This document shows, one piece after another, positions 46,548 to 59,597 of a DNA stretch of 64,000 nt. The position numbers were made by a program, and so were the translations under genes. Position 1 is the first letter of the stretch, and each line of letters opens with the position of its first letter. The notes under the pieces were generated by a model that was not told the origin of the DNA, ran no database searches, and was given only the letters and a program-made list of their open reading frames with translations. The stretch comes from Xanthomonas floridensis (GTDB taxonomy: Bacteria; Pseudomonadota; Gammaproteobacteria; Xanthomonadales; Xanthomonadaceae): assembly GCF_001642575.1 (NCBI RefSeq), contig NZ_LXNG01000012.1:124001-188000 (forward strand), read 5' to 3'.

Positions 46548-47033
46548 TCAGATCGACTCGAAGCGGTTGGCCGCGACGTTCTTGCGTACCTTCTGCGGAT
46601 TCCAGACGCGCCCGTTCATGGCGATATAGACGCCGGCCGGCAAGGATTGCACCGCACCCACCGCGCAGCCGATATTGAACTCCGCATCCGAGCCGCGAAA
46701 GCGCGCCGGGTTGAGCGCGCCGGTCATCACGATGGTCTTGTCGGGAATGGACTGCAGCACCTTGCCGGTTTCCACCATCGAGTCGGTGCCGTGGGTAATG
46801 AGCACGTGGCGGGTCGGCTGGGCGGCGATGGTGGCGCGGATCAGTTCGCGATCGGCCTCGGTGATGTGCAGCGAATCCTTGCGGATGATCGGAATCACCG
46901 AGAAGCGGAAGGTCACGCCCAGTTCCTTGAGGATCTGGCCGATCTGCGGGTCGCCGATCTGGTAGTCGGATTTGTCGTCGAAGTAGATCTTGTCGATCGT
47001 GCCACCGGTGGTGACGATCAGAAGGTCTTCCAT
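46548..47033 (-). CDS. Half-length asparaginase-like protein
   Basis: A 161-residue protein covering the N-terminal domain of L-asparaginases: TTGGTIDKIYF (catalytic Thr motif 1) and LITHGTDSMVETGKVL (motif 2, Thr-Asp) are intact, and NIGCAVGAVQSLPAGVYIAMNG follows. The C-terminal domain (about 150 residues) that normally completes the active site and dimer is absent. Bacterial short forms of this kind exist; activity is uncertain. The ATG at 47033 is preferred over a TTG start 3 codons upstream. Confidence 0.82.
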   Translation of the reverse strand: MEDLLIVTTGGTIDKIYFDDKSDYQIGDPQIGQILKELGVTFRFSVIPIIRKDSLHITEADRELIRATIAAQPTRHVLITHGTDSMVETGKVLQSIPDKTIVMTGALNPARFRGSDAEFNIGCAVGAVQSLPAGVYIAMNGRVWNPQKVRKNVAANRFESI

Positions 47034-47219
47034 TGCTGCCAATCCTGTAGGGCCAACGCGGTGCAGGCCGCGCGCGGGGCCGCCATGATACCGCCCACCC
47101 AGGATGCTGGCAGCGCAGACCCTGCGGCAAACAGCAGGGATGTCGAAAATGCGCGCTCACGCGTGGCTATCGGCGGAGCGTGCCGCGGCGCAGAGGGCCT
47201 GCGGCTGGACGGTGGCCGG

Positions 47220-47549
47220 TCAGCGCGCCTTGCGCTTGCCGCCGAAGCGCGCGGCCATGCCGGGTCCACCCACCAGGCCCACGACCGCCAGCGCAAGCAC
47301 CAGTTCCAGCCATGCCATTGCGCGTGCCTGCGGCTGGCTCCATGCAGCCATCACGCCGTGGCTGAACCAGCCCAGCGCGAACACGCCCGCCCAGAAACGC
47401 GCACGCGCGCTGCGTACCGCCAGCACACCGGTCAGCGCGGCTGGCAGCACGAACACGAGGAACGCGGCGAGCGGACGCGGGTCGTCGTGAAACCAGGCCG
47501 CGAATAACGCCGCCAGTGCCAGCAACGCAGCGCTCAGCAGCCAATGCAT
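47220..47549 (-). CDS. DUF2069 family membrane protein
   Basis: A 109-residue four-helix protein (LLSAALLALAALFAAWF, LAAFLVFVLPAALTGVLAV, FWAGVFALGWFSHGVMAAW, AWLELVLALAVVGLVGG). This family regularly follows wrbA-type quinone oxidoreductase genes in proteobacteria, as here. Starts at GTG 47558 or 47564 (the latter overlapping the wrbA stop) are alternatives. Function is unknown. Confidence 0.78.
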   Translation of the reverse strand: MHWLLSAALLALAALFAAWFHDDPRPLAAFLVFVLPAALTGVLAVRSARARFWAGVFALGWFSHGVMAAWSQPQARAMAWLELVLALAVVGLVGGPGMAARFGGKRKAR

Positions 47550-47560
47550 GGCGCGCACGC

Positions 47561-50153
<2,593 letters not shown>

Positions 50154-50154
<1 letters not shown>

Positions 50155-50420
50155 TGCAGGCCGCGCGGTTCGTGGTCAGCGGCGTGGTGCAGGGCGTGTG
50201 GTATCGCGCCTCCACCCGCGAGCAGGCGCTGGCGCTGGGTCTGCGCGGGCATGCGCGCAACCAGGCCGATGGTAGCGTGGAGGTCGTCGCGGCCGGCAAC
50301 GAGGCGGCGCTGGACGCGCTGGAACGCTGGCTGTGGCAGGGCCCACCGGCGGCCAGCGTTGCCACGGTGGTGCGCACGCCATGTGCGCTGTCTCCGTCTG
50401 AAGACTTTGTAACTGGCTGA
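50154..50420 (+). CDS. acyP: Acylphosphatase
   Basis: An 88-residue acylphosphatase. The phosphate-binding Arg is in VSGVVQGVWYRAST and the catalytic Asn in GHARNQADGSVEV. It hydrolyses acyl phosphates such as acetyl phosphate. The start overlaps the previous stop (TGATG). Confidence 0.93.
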
Positions 50421-50504
50421 GCACACGCCAGCTCAGCGGGGCAACAGAGTTGGGTCGCCTCGCCGATAACCCTGTCAACGCGATCAGGCGTTCAGGGGAA
50501 TGCA

Positions 50505-51734
50505 ATGGCTGCTCCATCTCAAGATCACACTCACGGGCACGACCTGCCTGCCCACGGCATCACGCGTGTCCTGGCGCAGTGGGGGCCGTGGCTCTATCTC
50601 GCCGCGTTGCTGGGGATTGGTTGGTTGCTGTTCCAGCAGCCGCAAACGCGCGTGCTGCGCCCCGGGCAGGCGGCCGCCGGCTGGCTGCTGGCCTGGACCT
50701 TCGGTGGCATCGTGATCGGTGCGGTGGTGTGGAGCCTGCGGCTGGCGCGGCGTGGCCTGGGTGCGCCCAGCGCCAGCTATGCGCTGTCGGCGCGCCTGCC
50801 CGAGTCCTGGGCCGATGCCTATGCGGCATTGCTGCGCCCGGCGGCTGCGGCCCCGGTGAGCACGGCCAGGCTCGATCCGACCAGCACCCAGCGCGGCGCG
50901 GCCTGGCACCGCTTCGGCGCCGGCATGCTCAGTGCGGAGAGTTTCGACCCCAACGACGCCACCCGCACGCCCTGGGATGGCATGGATGCCCAGGCCTGCA
51001 TCGCCCGGCTGGATGAGCTGCGTGGTGCCTGGCAGAACGCCTCGGCCAATCGCGCGCTGCAACAGGAGCGCCGCTACTGGCTGGACGTGGTGCTGTCGCT
51101 GCTCGATCACGGCGTGATGCGTCCGCTACAGGACGGCTATCTGCCCGACACGGCTGCGCTGCGTACCGAACGTTTCCTGCTCGGCGCCGACGCCGGCCCG
51201 ACGGTGCTGGCCGACGTGCCGGCATTGTTCGCGCGCCGTCTGGCCCTGGCCATCGAGGCGATGCCTGCCGCGCAGCGCGATGCAGCCGGCACCCAGTGGC
51301 GTCTGTTGCAGCAGCTGCATGCCCTGGTCGCCGAAAGCCGCATGCTGGATGAGCGCTCGCAGGTGATCCAGGTGCTGGCCTGGAACCCGGACGTGGACCT
51401 GGACCAGGTCGAAGTGGCCTACATCCTGGCCGCCGAATACCGCGAAGGCATGCGCGACTGGTTGCGCCGCGCCGCGCTGGTGCGGCTGCCCGATAGCGCC
51501 CTGCGCCTGGACGAAGTATTGCTGTCTTCGTGCAGCCCGCTTGGCCCGCAGGCCGACGATGTCGACTACATGGAAGCGATGCGCCCGCTGCACCGCGGCT
51601 TCATGCAGTTGTTCAACCAGCGCCTGAGCCAGCTGGTGCTGCAGGCCGAGCAGGCCGAACGTCAGGCCGGCCTGCATCCGCTGCCGCGCGCCACCGCGGC
51701 CAGTGACGAAGTCTCTCAGGACTGGCCGGCGTAA
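50505..51734 (+). CDS. Hypothetical membrane protein
   Basis: A 409-residue protein with two N-terminal membrane helices (WLYLAALLGIGWLLFQQ and WLLAWTFGGIVIGAVVWSL) and a 320-residue helical soluble domain, presumably cytoplasmic. No family is recognised. AGGGGA precedes the ATG. Its last 19 bp overlap the end of the convergent ppk2 gene. Confidence 0.75.
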   Translation: MAAPSQDHTHGHDLPAHGITRVLAQWGPWLYLAALLGIGWLLFQQPQTRVLRPGQAAAGWLLAWTFGGIVIGAVVWSLRLARRGLGAPSASYALSARLPESWADAYAALLRPAAAAPVSTARLDPTSTQRGAAWHRFGAGMLSAESFDPNDATRTPWDGMDAQACIARLDELRGAWQNASANRALQQERRYWLDVVLSLLDHGVMRPLQDGYLPDTAALRTERFLLGADAGPTVLADVPALFARRLALAIEAMPAAQRDAAGTQWRLLQQLHALVAESRMLDERSQVIQVLAWNPDVDLDQVEVAYILAAEYREGMRDWLRRAALVRLPDSALRLDEVLLSSCSPLGPQADDVDYMEAMRPLHRGFMQLFNQRLSQLVLQAEQAERQAGLHPLPRATAASDEVSQDWPA

Positions 51735-52498
51735 TCGTCGATCGGTTCCAGCATGCCGTAGCGTTCCTTGTGCGGCTTGCCGTGCAAGGGCGGCAGCGCT
51801 AGCGGTTCCTCGGGCACCGAGGTGTCCGGGAGCCGATCCAGCAGGTTGCGGATCAGGCTCAGCCGGCCCCGCTTCTGGTCGTTGAAGTCCACCAGCGTCC
51901 ACGGCGCCGCCGGGATGTGGGTCGCTTCGAGCATGCGCTCGCGCGCCTCGGTGTAGGCGTCGTATTTGTCGCGCGACTGCAGGTCTACCGGCGACAGTTT
52001 CCAGCCCTTGAGCGGGTCATCGTGCCGCTCGGCAAAACGTTCTTCCTGCTCGGCCTGATCCACGCACAGCCAGTACTTGAACAACAGGATGCCGTCATCG
52101 ACCAGCATCTGCTCGAAGCGCGGTGCCTGCTGCAGGAACGTTTCGTACTGCGCATCGGTGCAATAGCCCATCACCCGTTCCACGCCGGCGCGGTTGTACC
52201 AGCTGCGATCCATCAACACCAGCTCGCCGCCGGCCGGCAGATGCGTCACATAACGCTGGAAGTACCACTGCGTGCTTTCGCGATCGTTGGGCTTGGGCAG
52301 CGCCACTACCCGGCATTGCCGCGGATTGAGGTGGCTGGCGATGGTCTGGATCACGCCGCCCTTGCCGGCGGTATCGCGGCCTTCCACCAGCACCAGGGCG
52401 CGTTGATTGGTATGGCGTAGCCAGCGCGCCATGCCGACCAGTTCCAGTTGCAGCGGCGCCAGTAGTTTCTTGTAGGCCTTGCGTTTGAGGTGGGACAT
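51716..52498 (-). CDS. ppk2: Polyphosphate kinase 2
   Basis: A 260-residue PPK2 enzyme, class I (short) form. The Walker A-like VEGRDTAGKGG (about residue 40) and the Walker B region LVLMDRSWYNRAG (about 95) are intact, as is VMGYCTDAQYETF. It transfers phosphate between polyphosphate and nucleotides, mainly making GTP/ATP from diphosphates. It is convergent with the membrane protein gene, overlapping by 19 bp; moaB lies 32 bp upstream on the same strand. Confidence 0.93.
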   Translation of the reverse strand: MSHLKRKAYKKLLAPLQLELVGMARWLRHTNQRALVLVEGRDTAGKGGVIQTIASHLNPRQCRVVALPKPNDRESTQWYFQRYVTHLPAGGELVLMDRSWYNRAGVERVMGYCTDAQYETFLQQAPRFEQMLVDDGILLFKYWLCVDQAEQEERFAERHDDPLKGWKLSPVDLQSRDKYDAYTEARERMLEATHIPAAPWTLVDFNDQKRGRLSLIRNLLDRLPDTSVPEEPLALPPLHGKPHKERYGMLEPIDDYAGQS

Positions 52499-52530
52499 GC
52501 GCGTTCCGGCAAAAGTGCAGAACGCGCAGG

Positions 52531-53049
52531 CTATTGCCCCAGACGTGGACGCAGTGTCGCCAGATTGCAGGGTTTGGTGCGTGCATCCAGCTGCGCGCGC
52601 ACGATCTTTTCCCATGCCGTGCGGCAGGCCGAGGTGGAACCGGGCAGGCAGAACACGAAGCTGTGGTTGGCCAGCCCCGCAAACGCGCGCGATTGCAGCG
52701 AGGACGTACCGATTTCGTCCACGCTGACCGCACGGAACATTTCGCCAAAGCCGGGCATCAGCTTGTCCAGCAGCGGAGTGATCGCCTCCGGCGTACTGTC
52801 ACGGCCGGTGAACCCGGTGCCGCCGGTGACCAGGATGCCGTCGATCTGCGTATCGGCGATCCACCCCGACACGATCGCACGCATGCGGTAACGGTCGTCC
52901 GGACACAGCGCACGCTCGTGCAGCACATGGCCTTCCTGGGTGAGGGCATCGGCCAGGTAGTCGCCGGAGCGATCGTCGGCCAGGCTGCGGCTGTCGGACA
53001 CGGTCAGCACGCACAGGCGCAGGGGGATGAAGTCGGGAGTCGATGGCAT
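52531..53049 (-). CDS. moaB: Molybdenum cofactor biosynthesis protein MoaB
   Basis: A 172-residue MogA/MoaB-fold protein with LTVSDSRSLADDRSGDYLA, TGGTGFTGRDSTPEAI and FCLPGSTSACRTAW (molybdopterin-binding motifs). It takes part in molybdopterin adenylylation or its bypass. No other mo genes are nearby. The ATG is at 53049. Confidence 0.92.
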   Translation of the reverse strand: MPSTPDFIPLRLCVLTVSDSRSLADDRSGDYLADALTQEGHVLHERALCPDDRYRMRAIVSGWIADTQIDGILVTGGTGFTGRDSTPEAITPLLDKLMPGFGEMFRAVSVDEIGTSSLQSRAFAGLANHSFVFCLPGSTSACRTAWEKIVRAQLDARTKPCNLATLRPRLGQ

Positions 53050-53279
53050 GCGCCAAGCCTAGCGAGCCTGGCGGGCCGGGTACAGCGCCGCGGTGTGAAG
53101 TCGCGGGGTGGGCGCCGAGCGGTGGATGTGCAACAGCGCTGGAACTGGATCAATGTCGGACATCGATCAGTGCTGGAATGATCGAGCGATCCACGATCGC
53201 ATGCGTTGAAAGTCTCAGCGCGCAGCCAGCAATCCTTTTTCAGTCGGCAGCGCGTCCCAATGACAAAAGCCCGTCTCCT

Positions 53280-53460
53280 CAGGCACCAGCACAGTAACCG
53301 AAGCCTCCCTCCCGCCAGGCAGTAGCGCAGCGACCAAAGCACCTCACCTGCCAAGCCGCAGCACAGCGACCAACGCCCCCTCCTGCCAGGCAGCAGTGCA
53401 GCGACCAACGCTCCCCGCCTGGCCAGGCAGCAGCACGCTGACCAAAGCCCCTCTCCTGCG
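53280..53460. repeat. Five degenerate tandem copies of a 36-bp unit
   Basis: Copies start at 53280, 53316, 53352, 53387 and 53424; each opens with CAGGCA-type bases, has GACCAA in the middle and ends in CTCCTGC. Lengths are 36, 36, 35, 37 and 37, so indels break any shared frame. No spacers of different sequence separate the copies, so it is not a CRISPR. Confidence 0.85.
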
Positions 53461-53645
53461 GGAGATGGATTGGGGTGAGGGTACGGGCGAAGCCGCATGG
53501 AGAATTTTCCTGGACGAACTGTTCGCGCACCGTCGCAGACGCTGCGTCCAGTCACATGCCGGACCTTGGGTCATGACGACCCACAACACCGCTTCAGCGC
53601 AGTTTCTCGCCAGCTACCAACCACCAATCAGGCGCAGCTGACACA

Positions 53646-53665
53646 CCGTAGCGAGCAGTCTTCAG
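53646..53665. repeat. Dispersed 20-bp intergenic repeat, copy B
   Basis: CCGTAGCGAGCAGTCTTCAG, differing at one base from 45944-45963. Confidence 0.6.
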
Positions 53666-53778
53666 CAGCGCGGTTAGCGCTTTCAGACTCCGAGTGCGAG
53701 TGGTACATGAGAATTCCGATCGTTCGCCGCGCGCCTGGCAACTGCTTAGCAGCTGCACAGGGATTGCTGTTGGCTGCT

Positions 53779-55485
53779 CTAAACCCCCAACCAACCACGC
53801 TCCCTTGCCATCACCTGCAGCAGGGCCGCGAGATCGTCCGCAAATCCATCCATATCGAAAACGCCGCTGCGCTGTCGTTGCTCGGCAAGATGCGCGCGCA
53901 CATCAGCCAGCAGGTCCGGATGGTTTGCGAGCTCGATGGCGTTGGCCACGAACGTCGCGTCATCGGCCACGTTCATCTGCTCCAGCCCCAGGTGATGATT
54001 GAGGCTGCCGGCCACGCGCGCGGCAAAGGTCTCGCCCGGAGTGGTCAGCACCGGGCAGCCTGCCCATAGCGCATCGGAGGCGGTGGTGTGGGCGTTGTAC
54101 GGATGCGTGTCAAGGAACAGATCCGCGTGGCGGTAGCGTGCCAGATAGTGCGGGTGCGGCAGTTTCGGCATGAATACCAGGCGCTGCGGGTCCACACCCT
54201 GTGCCTGTGCCACCGCACGCAACCGCGCATCGGCCTGGCCTGGCCCGGAAAGCAGCCACAGCACGCTGCCCGGTACCGCGCGCAGCACCGCCAGCATGCG
54301 GTCCATGCTGCGCGCATTGAGCTTGTAGCTGTTGTTGAAGCAACACAGCACCACGCCATGCTCGGGCAGGCCGCAGTCTGCACGCGAGGGCGGCGCGGCA
54401 ACCGTGCGCGAGGTGTCCGACGGTTGAAACACGCGAGGCAAACGCAGTACCTGCTCGCTGTAGCACGGCGCCAATGACGGCGGTAGCGCGAAGGCATCGC
54501 CCAACACGTAATCCATCCAGGGCGCACCGGAAGTGCCCGGGTAGGCCAGCCAGTTGATCTGCACCGGTGCCGGGCGCAAGGCGAACACTTCCGGCCGTCC
54601 GCCACCGCCCCAGCCGCGCAGGTCGAACGCCACGTCGATGCCGTGCGCGCGGATGTGCCGGGCCGCTTCCACATGTCCCAGCGTGGTCACGTCGTGTAGC
54701 GTGGTGGCACGCGCAAGACGCGCACGGATCTCGCTCCCGTCATCGTGGCTGGTGGCGAACAGATGTACCTGCAACCCCGGCTGACGCTGCTGCAAGGCTT
54801 CGAACAGCGCCACCGTCAGCAACCCGGTGGGATGCGCACCGAAGCCGTTGGAGACGAAACCGATCCGCAATGCGCCCTGCCGGCGCAGCGCCACCGGCGG
54901 CAGGGGCTGCAACATCGTCGCGATGGCCTGCGCGCGGGTCCGTGCGCAGGCCAGCTGTTCGGCCGCGCTGGCGTCTTCGCTGAGGAACGCGAACGGCTCC
55001 ACCGCCGCAGCGCCTTGCGCCACTGCCGCACGCACCTGCGTGGACAATGCCTCCACATCGCGCCAATCGCACAGGCGACGCCGCCAGTTGAGCAGTTGCG
55101 CGGCGATGTATGGCTCGTCAGGAAGCAGCTGGTAGGCGCGCGCATAGGCCGCGGCGGCCTGTTCCGGCTGGCCGGCGTCTTCCAGCGCATGGCCCAGCCA
55201 CAGCGCAATCCCTGGATGCTGCGGAACCAGGTCGGATGCCTGCTGGAGCAGGTTGGCCGCCTCGGCATGCCGCGCTTGTGCCCAGCGCACCCGCCCCAGC
55301 CGCGCAATCGCCTCCGGGTGGCCCGGCTGCAGCACCAGTGCGCGTTGCACCGCCTGCTCGCCGGCTGCGGTGGCGCCCATGCCGAGTTCGGCGTCGGCCA
55401 GCATCAACCACGCCACGAAATCGCCGGGCCGGTGCCGTGCCGCCTCGCGCAGCTGCAGCAGCTCGCGCGGGACCTGCGCACTCAC
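53779..55485 (-). CDS. ogt: O-GlcNAc transferase homologue (TPR + GT41)
   Basis: A 568-residue protein identical in length to the structurally solved X. campestris OGT homologue. N-terminal half: about four to five TPR repeats (residues 5-160, for example [20 protein letters not shown]). C-terminal half: family GT41 glycosyltransferase with His218 in NGFGAHPTG and Lys388 in [12 protein letters not shown], the two catalytic/UDP-binding residues discussed for this enzyme, and [19 protein letters not shown]. It may add a sugar to proteins, but its bacterial target is not settled. It starts at GTG overlapping prfA by 4 bp, so it is translated with release factor 1. Confidence 0.93.
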   Translation of the reverse strand: MSAQVPRELLQLREAARHRPGDFVAWLMLADAELGMGATAAGEQAVQRALVLQPGHPEAIARLGRVRWAQARHAEAANLLQQASDLVPQHPGIALWLGHALEDAGQPEQAAAAYARAYQLLPDEPYIAAQLLNWRRRLCDWRDVEALSTQVRAAVAQGAAAVEPFAFLSEDASAAEQLACARTRAQAIATMLQPLPPVALRRQGALRIGFVSNGFGAHPTGLLTVALFEALQQRQPGLQVHLFATSHDDGSEIRARLARATTLHDVTTLGHVEAARHIRAHGIDVAFDLRGWGGGGRPEVFALRPAPVQINWLAYPGTSGAPWMDYVLGDAFALPPSLAPCYSEQVLRLPRVFQPSDTSRTVAAPPSRADCGLPEHGVVLCCFNNSYKLNARSMDRMLAVLRAVPGSVLWLLSGPGQADARLRAVAQAQGVDPQRLVFMPKLPHPHYLARYRHADLFLDTHPYNAHTTASDALWAGCPVLTTPGETFAARVAGSLNHHLGLEQMNVADDATFVANAIELANHPDLLADVRAHLAEQRQRSGVFDMDGFADDLAALLQVMARERGWLGV

Positions 55486-56567
55486 GGGCTGTCGCTCAAC
55501 CGCGCCAGTTCATCGGCCTGATGCTCGTGCAGCAAGCGTGCGATCAAGGCATCCAGATCGCCTTCGATGATGTTGGGCAGGTCGTACAGGGTCAGCCCTT
55601 CCACCCGGTGGTCGGTGATGCGGCCCTGCGGGAAGCTGTAGGTACGGATGCGCTGGCTGCGGTCGCCGCTACCTACCTGCAATTTGCGTGTCTGCGCTTC
55701 GGCCGCGGCGGCCTTGCTGCGTTCGGCTTCCACCAGTTGCGCCTTCAGGCGCTTCATTGCCTTGTCGCGGTTGGCGTGCTGGCTGCGTTCGGTCTGGCAT
55801 TCCACCACCACGCCACTGGGCACGTGGGTGATGCGGATCGCCGATTCGGTCTTGTTGACGTGCTGGCCGCCGGCGCCGGAGGAGCGAAAGGTGTCCACTT
55901 TAAGATCGGCCGGGTTGATCACGATCTCTTCCACGTCGTCGGCTTCGGGGATGATCGCCACCGTCGCCGCCGAGGTATGGATACGGCCCTGCGACTCGGT
56001 CGCGGGCACGCGTTGCACGCGATGGGTGCCGGACTCGAACTTCAGCCGCGAATACGCGCCGCGCCCGACCACGCGCGCCACCACTTCCTTGTAGCCGCCG
56101 TGTTCGCCGGGGCTGTCCGACTCGATCTCCACCTTCCAGCCCTGGCGCTCGGCATAGCGGGCGTACATGCGAAACAGGTCGCCAGCGAAGATCGCTGCCT
56201 CGTCCCCGCCGGTGCCAGCGCGCACTTCCAGAAACAGGTTGCCGTCGTCGCGCGGATCGCGCGGGACCAGCAGCAATGCCAGCTGCGCGTCCAGTTCGTC
56301 CAGGCGCGCCTGTGCGGCGGCGATTTCCTCTTCGGCCAACTCGCGCATTTCCGGGTCGTTGCGCATGGCTTCGGCCGCGCCCAGGTCGGCCTTGGCGCGC
56401 GCCTCGTCTTCCAGCGCCACGGCCACCGGCTCCAGCTGCGACAGTTCGCGCGACAGGCTGCGGAATTTGTCGTTGTTGCCCACCACGTCCGGATCGGACA
56501 ACAGGTGCTGCAGTTCTTCGCGGCGCTCGGCCAGCGCTTCGAGCTTACGGCGCAGGGTCGGCGTCAT
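55482..56567 (-). CDS. prfA: Peptide chain release factor 1
   Basis: Recognises UAA and UAG. The 361-residue length is standard; the PAT tripeptide anticodon (188-190, [10 protein letters not shown]) identifies RF1 rather than RF2, and the GGQ is at 233-235 ([10 protein letters not shown]). The Gln is the substrate of PrmC encoded at 19501. It overlaps the end of hemA by 23 bp and ogt by 4 bp. Confidence 0.97.
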   Translation of the reverse strand: MTPTLRRKLEALAERREELQHLLSDPDVVGNNDKFRSLSRELSQLEPVAVALEDEARAKADLGAAEAMRNDPEMRELAEEEIAAAQARLDELDAQLALLLVPRDPRDDGNLFLEVRAGTGGDEAAIFAGDLFRMYARYAERQGWKVEIESDSPGEHGGYKEVVARVVGRGAYSRLKFESGTHRVQRVPATESQGRIHTSAATVAIIPEADDVEEIVINPADLKVDTFRSSGAGGQHVNKTESAIRITHVPSGVVVECQTERSQHANRDKAMKRLKAQLVEAERSKAAAAEAQTRKLQVGSGDRSQRIRTYSFPQGRITDHRVEGLTLYDLPNIIEGDLDALIARLLHEHQADELARLSDSP

Positions 56568-57843
56568 CAGTCCTCACGATCGGGGTAGCTACAGGGGAAT
56601 GTTGGTAACCGGGCTTTTCCGGAAACAGCCGGTCGGCTGCGCTGGTCAGTTCCAGGTCGTTGTTGAGCGCGGCATCGCGCAACGCGGCGGTGGGTGGGTG
56701 CAGCAGGCGGTTGGTCAACGCATGCGCCAACTGTTCCAACACTTCGTCGGCCGGTTTGCCGTTGTGCAATTGCTGGCGCGCCTTGGCCAGCAGTTCGTCG
56801 CGGGTGCTGTCGCCGAAGGCGCGCAAGCGCTTCAGCGGGGCCTGGCGCGCATTGGCCTGCACGGTCTCGACGTAGCGCGCCACCTGCAGGTCGATGATGG
56901 CCTCGGCCTGGTCGGCCGCCTCGCGGCGGCTGCGGCGGTTGTCTTCGACCGCGCGCTCCAGGTCGTCCACCGTGTACAGGTAGGCGTCGCCGAGCTCGGC
57001 CACCGACGCGTCGATATCGCGCGGTACTGCCAGGTCGAACAGCAGCATCGGCTTGCGTTTGCGCGCGCGCAGCGCCTGTTCCACCTGCGCCCGCGTCACC
57101 ACCGGCTCGCGGGCGGCGGTGGCCGAAAACACCACGTCGGCCTCGGCCAGGTGGCGTTCCAGGTCGGTCAGCGGTAGCGCGTAGCCACCATGCTGGCTGG
57201 CCAGGGTCTGCGCATGGGCGAGGGTGCGGTTGGCGATCAGCAGCCGGCGCACCCGGCCTTCGCTCAGATGCTTGGCGGCCAGCTCGATGGTCTCGCCAGC
57301 GCCGACCAGCAGCACCGTCGATTCGTTGAGCCGGGCGAAGGATTCCTGTGCCAGGCGCACCGCGGTGGACGCCACCGAGACCGGATTGGCGCCAACGCGG
57401 GTATCGGTGCGTGCGCGCTTGGCGACCGAGAACGTCTGCTGGAACAGGCGATCCAGCCCGCTACCCAGCGCACCGTGTGCGCGCGCCACGGCCCAGGCGT
57501 CTTTCACCTGGCCCAGGATCTGCGGCTCGCCCAGCACCATCGAGTCCAGCCCGGTCGCCACCCGGAACAGATGGCGTACCGCAGCAGCGTCCTGGTGCTG
57601 GTACAGATGGCCCCCCAAGCCCGGCGCCTGCGCATCCAGCCAGCCGGCCAGTGTCTGGGCATCGTCGGCCATCGCGTACAGCTCGGTGCGATTGCAGGTG
57701 GACAGCAACGCGGCCTCGCGCACCTGCGGCAACCCACGCAGCGATTCGAGCGCGCGCGGCAGCGCATCACCTGCGAACGCCGCGCGTTCGCGCAGGTCCA
57801 CAGGTGCGGTCTGGTGATTCAGTCCGAGCACCCACAACGTCAT
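56545..57843 (-). CDS. hemA: Glutamyl-tRNA reductase
   Basis: First enzyme of C5-pathway haem synthesis: reduces Glu-tRNA to glutamate-1-semialdehyde with NADPH. The catalytic Cys50 is in [12 protein letters not shown], the NADPH domain has [16 protein letters not shown], and the C-terminal dimerisation helix follows; 432 residues. It is the first gene of hemA-prfA-ogt; hemA-prfA adjacency is conserved in proteobacteria. The divergent TPR gene starts 65 bp away. Confidence 0.96.
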   Translation of the reverse strand: MTLWVLGLNHQTAPVDLRERAAFAGDALPRALESLRGLPQVREAALLSTCNRTELYAMADDAQTLAGWLDAQAPGLGGHLYQHQDAAAVRHLFRVATGLDSMVLGEPQILGQVKDAWAVARAHGALGSGLDRLFQQTFSVAKRARTDTRVGANPVSVASTAVRLAQESFARLNESTVLLVGAGETIELAAKHLSEGRVRRLLIANRTLAHAQTLASQHGGYALPLTDLERHLAEADVVFSATAAREPVVTRAQVEQALRARKRKPMLLFDLAVPRDIDASVAELGDAYLYTVDDLERAVEDNRRSRREAADQAEAIIDLQVARYVETVQANARQAPLKRLRAFGDSTRDELLAKARQQLHNGKPADEVLEQLAHALTNRLLHPPTAALRDAALNNDLELTSAADRLFPEKPGYQHSPVATPIVRTDDADPAP

Positions 57844-57908
57844 TGTTCAGTTGCTTGCGATAAGCTGGCGGCCATTCAGGGCCCCATTTTACGGCCCGGT
57901 TGCCCCCG

Positions 57909-59597
57909 ATGCCTGTACCGATTCGCATCCTGTGTGTTCTTTTGCTGGTCGCAGTCTCCACCAGTGCCATTGCAGCACCGAAGAAAGCAGCGCCCACCGC
58001 CGCCGCCGGCAGTGCCGGTACCTCCTCGCTGGAGCCCGTGCTGGCAGGCGAATTCGCCTTGCAGGCCGGCCAGCTGGACGAGGCCGCCCGCGCCTATCTG
58101 GACGCCGCCAAGGCTGAAGCCGGCGACGCCGGCCTGGCCGAGCGCGCCGCCCGTATCGCCATGCTGGCCAATGACGACCCGCGCGCCATCGAAGCCCTGG
58201 CGCTGTGGCGCGCCCGCGCGCCGTCGTCGATGTCGATGCGCAGCACCGAAGCCTCGCTGGCCCTGCGCCGTAACGACCTGCGCACCGCACGCCGCGACTT
58301 GCTCGGCCTGCTCAAGGAGCCCGACCCGCGCGGCTGGCGCTTTGCGCTGATCGCACTGGCCAATGGTGGCCGCGAGCCGGAAGCCTCGGCCGACGTGCTC
58401 GAAGACCTGGTCAAGGCCGGCGCCATCCCCAACCAGATCGAGGCCTGGCAGGAATTCGGCCGGCTGGCGCTGCGCATGGAGCGCCCGGCGCTGGCCAAGC
58501 GCATCGTCGACGAGGTGGTGCGCCGTTTCCCCGAAGAGCCGCGCGTGGCCTTGCTGCATGCCACTCAGCTGCAGCAGGAGGGCAAAAACGACGAGGCCCT
58601 GGCGCTGCTGAAGAATGTCGAGCCGCAGGCCGTCAAGGACTCCGAACTGCGCGGCGCGCTGGCCTTCGCCTATGACGCCATGGGCCAGACCGAAGCGGCC
58701 GCGCGCGTGCTGTCCACCGGGCCGCAGGACACCCAGACCTACGGCTTGCGTGCGTCCATGCTGGCCAAGGAGAAGGACCGCACCGCGCTGGAGGCGCTCT
58801 ATGGCGAGCTCAAGAGCAATGCCACCAAGCCCGACCCGGACCGCCGCCTGCTGCTGGGCAAGATCGCCGAATTCCTCAAGCGCTACGACGAGGCGGTGGA
58901 GTGGTATCGCGGCGTGCCCGGCGGCCCGCAGCTGAGCGAGGCGCGCCTGCGCGCCGCCAGCGCGCTGTACGAACTCGGCCGCAAACCCGAGGCGCTGGCC
59001 GAGGTGCGCGCGCTGCAGGGCGATGCCAGCGCCGACGACGACGCCCGCCGCGATGCCTATGTGCTGGAAGCCGAGTTGCATCAGCGTGCCGACGATGCCG
59101 CCGGCGAATTGGATGCCTTCGAGCGTGGCCTGGCCGCGTACCCGGACGACGGCGCGCTGCTGTACGCCCGTGGGCTGGCCTGGGAGCGGCGCGACGACGT
59201 GCCGCGTGCCGAGGCCGACCTTCGCAAGATCCTGGTGGCCGAACCCGAAAACGTCGCAGCGCTGAACGCGCTGGGCTATACCCTGGCCGACCGCACCACC
59301 CGCTACAAGGAGGCGCTGGCGCTGATCGACCGCGCCCGGACCGCCGATCCGGACAACCCGGCCATCGTCGACAGCTACGGTTGGGTGCTGTATCGCATGG
59401 GCCGTACCAAGGAAGCGCTGGTGCAGCTGCGCCGCGCCTGGGCGCTGGTCAAGGACCCGGAAATCGCCGCGCACGTGGGCGAGGTGCTGTGGGTCAGCGG
59501 CAAGCAGGATGAGGCGCGGCGCTACTTCGATGAGGCGCGGCGTCTGGATCCGGACAACCGCGCGCTGCAACGCGCCGTGGAAAAATTCGGGCTATGA
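57909..59597 (+). CDS. Exported tetratricopeptide-repeat protein
   Basis: A 562-residue protein with a signal peptide ([20 protein letters not shown]) and about 13 TPR-like units across its length, for example [21 protein letters not shown] and the closing [20 protein letters not shown]. It is periplasmic or outer-membrane associated. TPR proteins at this spot (upstream of lolB) are conserved in gammaproteobacteria, but their partner is unknown. The ATG at 57909 is preferred over a TTG three codons upstream. It overlaps lolB by 4 bp. Confidence 0.9.
   Translation: MPVPIRILCVLLLVAVSTSAIAAPKKAAPTAAAGSAGTSSLEPVLAGEFALQAGQLDEAARAYLDAAKAEAGDAGLAERAARIAMLANDDPRAIEALALWRARAPSSMSMRSTEASLALRRNDLRTARRDLLGLLKEPDPRGWRFALIALANGGREPEASADVLEDLVKAGAIPNQIEAWQEFGRLALRMERPALAKRIVDEVVRRFPEEPRVALLHATQLQQEGKNDEALALLKNVEPQAVKDSELRGALAFAYDAMGQTEAAARVLSTGPQDTQTYGLRASMLAKEKDRTALEALYGELKSNATKPDPDRRLLLGKIAEFLKRYDEAVEWYRGVPGGPQLSEARLRAASALYELGRKPEALAEVRALQGDASADDDARRDAYVLEAELHQRADDAAGELDAFERGLAAYPDDGALLYARGLAWERRDDVPRAEADLRKILVAEPENVAALNALGYTLADRTTRYKEALALIDRARTADPDNPAIVDSYGWVLYRMGRTKEALVQLRRAWALVKDPEIAAHVGEVLWVSGKQDEARRYFDEARRLDPDNRALQRAVEKFGL

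Larger units (their letters stand above)
53050..53778. other. 730-bp gene-free region with repeats
   Basis: Between moaB and the OGT gene. It holds a 36-bp-period tandem array (53280-53460), a CCTCTCCTGCGGGAGATGG segment at its right edge that resembles widespread proteobacterial intergenic elements, and copy B of the 20-bp dispersed repeat. No coding sequence is supported. Confidence 0.75.

Noticed and set aside
53280..53460. CRISPR array
   Set aside because: The 36-bp units follow each other without unique spacers, are degenerate, and have no cas genes nearby.
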